A stretch of DNA of 64,000 nucleotides. Origin: Dolomedes plantarius. Lineage: Eukaryota; Arthropoda; Arachnida; Araneae; Dolomedidae. The notes under the pieces are model-generated. The model was not told the origin of the DNA and made no database searches. It saw only the letters and a list, made by a program, of their open reading frames with translations. The stretch spans positions 70,798,488 to 70,862,487 of the forward strand of contig OU015503.1 in assembly GCA_907164885.2 (NCBI GenBank), read 5' to 3'. Position numbers and translations under genes: made by a program. The first letter of the stretch is position 1. Every line of letters starts with the position of its first letter. This document shows, piece by piece, positions 58,434 through 64,000 of the stretch.

Positions 58434-58437
<4 letters not shown>

Positions 58438-58499
58438 CACTACATATAAGAATAAATTTACACCGTTCTAATATAAAAAAAATATAACACACTAAATAG

Positions 58500-60450
58500 G
58501 CAACCACTAAACATTGAATTTGATCATTTCAAAAAACATAATTTTGAAAATATTGTTATCTCCATTGTTGATATAATTAAATCACCCTCTGAAAGGTTAT
58601 TTTATGAAAATATATATATGCAAAAACATAAAACTATTTTTCCATATGGCCTTAGTGAAATTTATAAAGAGAAAAATATCGTTAAGTTCAATTTTACTTA
58701 TGTGTCAGCTCATCCTATTTACCCACAACTAATCGAAGATACTAAAACATCAAAAAGAACTAAAAAAGGTAAAAGTTATAAAAATAGTAAGAATTTTGAT
58801 TGTAAATTTTATAAAAATGCTTTATTAAATTTTCAGGAAAGGTTTATTAATGATTATCAATATAAAGAATTAAAAGCTTGGATATTTTCTATCGTTAAAA
58901 AACATATCATTAAGCTACATCAACTATTTTTAAGTACTAAAATAAAGAATTATCATTTTCAGCATCTGGTATATGATTTACTATTAACACGGGCTAATCA
59001 TATAAAAATAAACTTATTTAAAAAAATAACATTGCAAATAATACTTATTGTATAATAAATTTTACCAACCCTAAACAAAATAACATAAACTTCAATAGTA
59101 CTTTTGATAAACTTCATGATACGTTTCCTGTAAATGAAATAAAAGTTAAACGTGTCTTTAAATATTCACTGCCTATGGGTAGACGTATATTTAACTATAA
59201 TCAGGAATAAAAAAATTTTACTCAATCTATAAATTTAAATTGTGTAAGTCATCTGCCCAAATACAATAGTTATGTTGACACGGCACATGGTCATGTAATA
59301 ACAGGCAATTTGGAACTAGTTGATAATTTAGCACTGCTTGAGTTGATGAATTTGGGAACTAAATATAGATCACCTAGTACATATAATAATAAGAAAATTA
59401 TAAGTTTCTTAAATGCTGATTTAGATAAATTTATCTATAAAATAGTTATTAATTATTCTATACCTACAGAAGCCTTCATTCAATGGAAAATTAATTTACT
59501 TCAGATAGTACATTCTAAACTACCTAATTATAGAAATTTCTTTAAAAATTCCTATAAACACTTAAAAGAAGCTATAAAAAATTACAAGAATATTTTATAA
59601 TCACTTATGTAGATAAAGCAGCCAACAATTATGCAATTATTTGTAAAAAATATTTTGCATTTGTTTAAAAAAACAACTAGACAATAGTGATCTTTTTCAG
59701 CCTTTAAAAGAAACTACATGTATTATTATAAAGAAAATTATTGCAAAATATAAACTTCTAGGTATAACATCAAACAACTATTTATTTCCATATATTACTT
59801 TAGTTCCTAAATTTCATAAAACACCTATTGCTTTTAGACCAGTAACCTGTGGACACAAGACTTATGCTACTAAAGCAAGTGTAATATTATTAAATTACCT
59901 TAAATTAATCTATAAAACAATAACTTCTGGTGTTTGTGGTATAATTGATAACAGTTTTAGTCTAATTAGAAAAATACAAACATATGACAATTGTAAAACA
60001 ATAGTAACTTATGATTTTAAAGATTTATTCAATAATATCAATATAAATTATTTAAATAGAAGAATTATAAAGTTAGTACAAAATAATATTCAATACTTAA
60101 GCAACGAAATCAATCTTACTCGTTTCAATAGTCTCCTAGATTTAGTAACTAAACATAATTATATACTACATAATAATAGTATATACTTACAGACCAAAGG
60201 TGTATCACAAGGTGGAAATACTTCAAGTATGCTAGCCAATTTATACTTACATTATTTTGAAATTAATAATATAGATAATAGCAATTACAATATATTTAGA
60301 TATATAGATGATATAATAGTAATTAATAAAAGTAATAATCGTATAGACATAATTTTTACCCTCCTAATCTGGAACTAATAAAAAGTAGCGAAAATAATAT
60401 TAATGTAAACTTTTTAGATATTAACACTAAATTAAATTCTCATAGCAATA
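58500..60450 (+). mobile_element. Penelope-like retroelement remnant, Naiad-like domain order
   Basis: Three plus-strand blocks are in order. (1) 58500-59058: SPSERLFYENIYMQKHKTIF then PYGLSEIYKEKN, like the end of a GIY-YIG endonuclease (RExxWIxxLxTxxPxGLN), followed by a linker (LHQLFLSTKI). (2) 59140-59600: AHGHVITGNLELVDNLALLE and GTKYRSPSTY, the conserved pre-RT block. (3) 59600-60450: reverse transcriptase. An endonuclease placed before the RT is the arrangement of the Naiad/Chlamys group, as opposed to classic Penelope. At least three frame changes and a stop near 59207 inactivate it. No terminal repeats or target duplication found. Confidence 0.7.
59647..60378 (+). pseudogene. Reverse transcriptase domain of the Penelope-like element
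   Basis: A 243-codon open stretch, lacking an early ATG, contains PYITLVPKFHKTPIAFRPVT, then TYDFKDLFNNI (catalytic Asp at 60013-60015), YLQTKGVSQGGNTSSMLANL with YLHYFE, and FRYIDDIIVI (the catalytic Asp pair). After the stop at 60376 another frame continues with NVNFLDINTKLN, the thumb-proximal FLD motif. All three RT catalytic Asp residues survive. The element is very A/T-rich like its neighbours, so it has been resident a long time or came from an A/T-rich source. Confidence 0.8.
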
Positions 60451-61489
60451 GGTGCTTGGGGTCTACAAAATTTCCTTATGTATAACATCCTATGTGTCAC
60501 AAAAAAGAGAAACAGAAATGAGGCCTTTAATTTTTTCTCAGTTCGAGAATGAGTATTCTAAAATCATAGTTAACAAATAATTATAAAATATACAAAAAAT
60601 TGTTTTTTTTTCATTTTATGAATAGATATAGGAATATAAGTATTAAGTGACTAAGCTGGGTAGTAGGAAAGTTAATCATTAAGGGTAAGAAAAGGAAATT
60701 TACTTTACGTGGCATTAAATTATTTTTATTGCCGCATAATTATATTTAGTAAAAAATAACGGAATTCTATATTTAATGGACGTTTTCTTATTTGAATTGA
60801 AATGAAATTACCTTTTGTATTAACAGGTCGCTTGTGGATATTCATACCAAATGTACCTATTGCTTTAATCCCTTCTTTAAAATTGTCCTGATTTTTTTAA
60901 GGGTCCAAATAATCTTCAAAGCTAATTTTATACGAAATTATTTCAATTAAATTTCCCAGATGGCAGCACTAGAGCCGCATTACCACTTTATAGATACTAC
61001 AGACAGGGCTCCCAGACCTGGGTTATTAAACTCAGATTTGGGTTTTACAGTTTGAAAATGTCCCAGAATCTGGATTTTCCGTTACAGCAAAAAAATAATT
61101 ATGTAAATGTAATTTAGCCATGTTATTATGTAAATTAATGACTCAAGAAATGATACAACTGGAGATCATTTCGGTTGAATAGTGATACATCTCCCTCTTA
61201 CGAAACCATCCTAGAATTTTGGTATTTGTTACGTCATATAAAACACGGAATCAATAATCCCAGTTATGAAATCCTATCACACTTCATGACCCATTTGATG
61301 ATTTTACCTCACTCTTCTGAGTGCGTAGAGAGAGTTTTTTTCATAAGTTAATAGAGTCACAACGTAACACACACATTCTCTTAAAACTGAAACTGTAAAC
61401 AATCGTATGACGGCAAAATAAATGGTTCGCTATCATCAAAATTATCGTACCCGGATATGTAAAACAGAAGTGGTAAAAGACGTAATACA
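60451..61489. other. Intergenic, nothing recognised
   Basis: A/T-rich. AGATGGCAGCACTAGAGCC at 60959 resembles a word in repeat B but the surrounding sequence does not match. Confidence 0.45.
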
Positions 61490-62786
61490 GAGGCTGTTCG
61501 CACATTTTTTAGACGATTTTGGTAAGCGGTAATAAAAAATTGTTTGCTGCAAAAGAAATAATTGCAATTGTACTATATTTTTAAAAGTCAAAATTATCGT
61601 ATGCGGCTTGAAAGTTTTGTTTTTATTAAAAATGGCATTTTTAACAAAGCAGTGGTTCGAAGGCTACATTTATGCTCTTTCCGAAGAGAAATATGCATAC
61701 TCCGTTATCCAAAAACGATGTGAGAGTCATGGTTTTGAGATATCTAAAGCGTCGATAGGTAATATCGTCAACAAGAAAGGAAAAAAACGTCAAATTGGAG
61801 CCTCAAGTGGGACAAAAATTCCAAACAAGTATCCAAGGAAAAAGCGGACATCTTCGACTATTGCAAAGGTACGTTGTTTAATGTTAAAAGAAAATCCCCC
61901 TAGTCAAAGGACAGTTGCAAAATCATTAAAATGCTCGGTGTCCACTGTAAACAAAATGATAAACGTTGATTTAAATCTTAAGAAAGTGAAAAAACGCAAT
62001 GTGCATCGTCATATTCCAAATCATATCGCTGAACGCAGGACACGCTGCAGAATTCTATATGAGAAACACTTATCCAAAGAAAAATGGAAAACAATTGTCA
62101 TAATAGATGAATCATGGGTGTATTTAAATGACTGCAACAAAAAAGAGCCATTTATTATCATAAAAGGGAAGAAAAATATTTAAGTACATGGTTCAAAGAA
62201 TCGAAAGAAAGTTTTTCTAAGGGATTCATGATTGTTGCTGGTTTTTCTTATAATGGCAAGTTAAAAATAAAGAGAGTGGAAAAAAATGTCAAGATTAACT
62301 CCAAATACTATCAGGAACATATTTTATTGCCAATTTTTCTGAATGAAATACCATCGCTTTACCCACAGTGCCATCAATCTGTGAGACTCCATCAGGACAA
62401 AGCTAGCAGTCGCACATCGAAATCCACTGTAAATTTCCTAAAAGAAATGGAACAAAAAACTGGTATCAAGGCTATACCCTTCACTGATATATCTACTAAA
62501 TCTCCCGATGTATCACCTATGGATTTTTGTGCTTTCGGACTTTTAAAATCTGCATTATCCAAACGTCGTCCCAAAACCCTTACAGGACTCTGGAAAGCTG
62601 TTCAGGAGGAATGGGATACAATACCTCTTCTGACACTTCAAAAGGCATTATTATCCTGGAAATTGCGGTGTCGAAAGATAGTGCAGAATAAGGGATGTCA
62701 AATAGAACATTTAAAACACAAGAATTTTATGTAATTTAGTTTTGTGAATACAATATACATCGTCTAAAAAATGTGTGAACAGCCTC
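61490..62786 (+). mobile_element. DD41D mariner, nearly intact (1297 bp)
   Basis: Inverted ends GAGGCTGTTCGCACATTTTT (continuing TAGACGAT), perfect over 28 bp except one base. TA on the right (62787-62788), CA on the left (61488-61489), a one-base change. Distinct from the family at 26773 in its ends and protein. Confidence 0.92.
61632..62734 (+). pseudogene. DD41D mariner transposase, single frameshift
   Basis: MAFLTKQWFEGYIYALSEEK starts the protein. Two helix-turn-helix segments follow (YSVIQKRCESHGFEISKASI; SQRTVAKSLKCSVSTVNKMI). The catalytic core has IIDESWVYLNDCN (Asp 1), HQDKASSRTS (Asp 2) and, with 41 residues between, SPDVSPMDFCAFG (Asp 3). The tail has LSKRRPKTLTGLWKAVQEEW. The only break I see is one extra A in the run at 62139-62144, which shifts frame between NDCN and WFKESKESFS; everything else is open to the TAA at 62732. 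All catalytic residues are present. The break could be real or a base-calling slip in a homopolymer. Confidence 0.9.
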
Positions 62787-62788
62787 TA

Positions 62789-63024
62789 GAAGTAGGGTGT
62801 CAATGACAATAAGAAGTATGTATATATAAAAAAAGCACTGATTACAGACTGATTGAATATCTGCTCAGAAATTTATAATTCCCATCTGGATAAGCACTTT
62901 AATCTCAAATTGTGAATGGATTGATGCATGTAAATTTAATTCTTTGAAAAGTACCTATTTAACGGTATGGGTTGTTTTAAACAGATAAAGGGTATATCAA
63001 TGGGTAATACCTTTTCAAGATAAA
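62789..63024. other. Intergenic, nothing recognised
   Basis: Non-coding A/T-rich sequence. Confidence 0.5.
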
Positions 63025-63110
63025 TAACAAGATGATAAAATTTAATGTAAATATCTGAAATTTTATTTGTTATATTGCAATTACTTTAATTAACTATCCA
63101 GAATAATTAT
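63025..63110 (+). repeat. Dispersed repeat family B, copy 3, left part
   Basis: TTTAATGTAAATATCTGAAA and TTACTTTAATTAACTATCCAG match copy 2 near 56917-56978. Split from its right part by the solo LTR. Confidence 0.7.
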
Positions 63111-63834
63111 TGTCGTAACGCTTTTTGCTAATTCATATTGTTCCATACTACTACGCAACGTAATTAGGGACAGTTACCTCATGATTCCTACATTTGTGGA
63201 TTTTCCCCAGACAGTCGGGAAAAACACATGAAAATACAACTCTTTTCATCCAAGTTAACTGCCTAACTTCTTATCAGTAAATTCTTCCTGAATCCCCTAA
63301 AGGGGGTTGCCAAACGATAGGCTTTAAGATTCACCATTTATCCCTTTCCCCTCGTAGAACACACAAAATATTCTTTTGTACTACAGCATTGGCGGAATTA
63401 CTGGCGAGCGCCAATTTCAAGATGTTTTCCTCTTCACGTCACGTGACAGAGCCAGCACAGGAGCGGAGTTTGAATTGCAGAAACAGATGTCGTCTAGTCC
63501 CTGCCAACGAAGGATGTATCCACGATTCCCGCTTCCTATGCCCTGGCAGAAAGTACTCCGACGAACCTCGGTGAAGCCATGTTGGCCGCCTGACCCTCCT
63601 TTGCTGAGCCGATAAGATCAACAATGTAACTTTTTGTAAACGGCAATAAGCCACCGGCCCTAAGCCTCATCTGTATTAATTTAAAATAAATATGAAGTAC
63701 TTCGTTTATAAAATCAATTTGTTTCCATCTTTTTTTTTTTTTTTTTTTCAGTGTAACCTGATTATTCCATCCTAATAATGCTGAAACTAAGTATATTTTT
63801 ATGTGACCACTTCATCATCTTTTCCAATGCAACA
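63111..63834. mobile_element. Solo LTR inserted in repeat B (724 bp)
   Basis: Starts TGTCGTAACG and ends AATGCAACA (TG...CA), flanked by 5-bp duplications ATTAT (63106-63110, 63835-63839). The surrounding repeat B continues across it. Contains a run of 22 T near 63729-63750. The middle is G/C-richer than the flanks, as in the other solo LTR, but the sequence is different. Overlapping frames at 63376-63654 are not protein-like. Confidence 0.8.
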
Positions 63835-63839
63835 ATTAT

Positions 63840-64000
63840 TTTTAATAAGAATATATCAGAAAAAACATTCATTTATTTCTATTTCATCGAATATTTTACA
63901 TAGTTTAGAAGACCTAAAAATGTGAGAAATGTGAGCGAAAAGTTAAAACCTGTGCATCCAATTTAACTTATTTACCAATGATGCCTATAGATGGCAGCAC
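63840..64000 (+). repeat. Dispersed repeat family B, copy 3, right part (runs off the window)
   Basis: AATAAGAATATATCAGAAAA through ATGCCTATAGATGGCAGCAC matches copy 2 at 56990-57145. Confidence 0.75.

Noticed and set aside
63376..63654. Frames on both strands near the right end
   Set aside because: They lie within the second solo LTR and resemble no known protein.

Overview
The window looks like a gene-poor, repeat-dense stretch of an arthropod nuclear genome. The A+T-rich background, the long (TA)n tracts and the particular Tc1, mariner and Naiad-type protein families suggest an arachnid, most likely a spider. That is an inference from remembered family resemblance, not a database result. 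I found no convincing intact host gene. The best non-transposon coding signals are one possible exon (8235-8456) and two decayed genes of unfamiliar families (4342-5970 minus strand, 10255-10870 plus strand).

Almost everything recognisable is mobile DNA, much of it nested. Reading left to right: a short Helitron between two (TA)n tracts (797-1468); a divergent foldback repeat (2972-3628); a decayed gene split by a TTAA-flanked MITE (4342-5970); a pogo-like element carrying a minisatellite (6001-6842); a many-armed foldback element (12643-14121); a 462-bp element with a 9-bp target duplication built from three palindromic units (15108-15569); two hAT elements side by side (15615-16930); and a mariner split by a PIF-like MITE (16956-18065). 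A 2.55-kb hAT (19132-21681) holds a SINE, a dispersed repeat and a Helitron that itself holds a Tigger-type MITE.

The centre has a DD41D mariner cut by a 1487-bp solo LTR (26773-29564), a minus-strand Helitron (32493-33400), a head-to-head mariner palindrome (33420-34183), two near-identical Tc1 copies with different lesions (34658-35876 and 42069-43286), a Helitron remnant keeping the end of its Pif1-like helicase (37690-38889) and a minus-strand Ty3/gypsy pol remnant with a candidate LTR (39369-41970). At 44154/44155 one Helitron end is fused directly to the start of the next.

The right third holds three related Tigger/pogo elements (36473-37446, 47721-49716, 50503-53766; the first lies in the centre), one keeping a transposase tail and one containing a PIF/Harbinger-like insertion. 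It also holds a Helitron interrupted by a Tc1 with terminal repeats over 200 bp long (54161-56275), a decayed Penelope-like element with a Naiad-like GIY-YIG-then-RT order (58500-60450), a nearly intact DD41D mariner (61490-62786) and a second solo LTR (63111-63834). (TA)n arrays act as landing sites: most TA-targeting elements and most Helitrons end in them. All boundaries come from reading terminal repeats and target duplications by eye.
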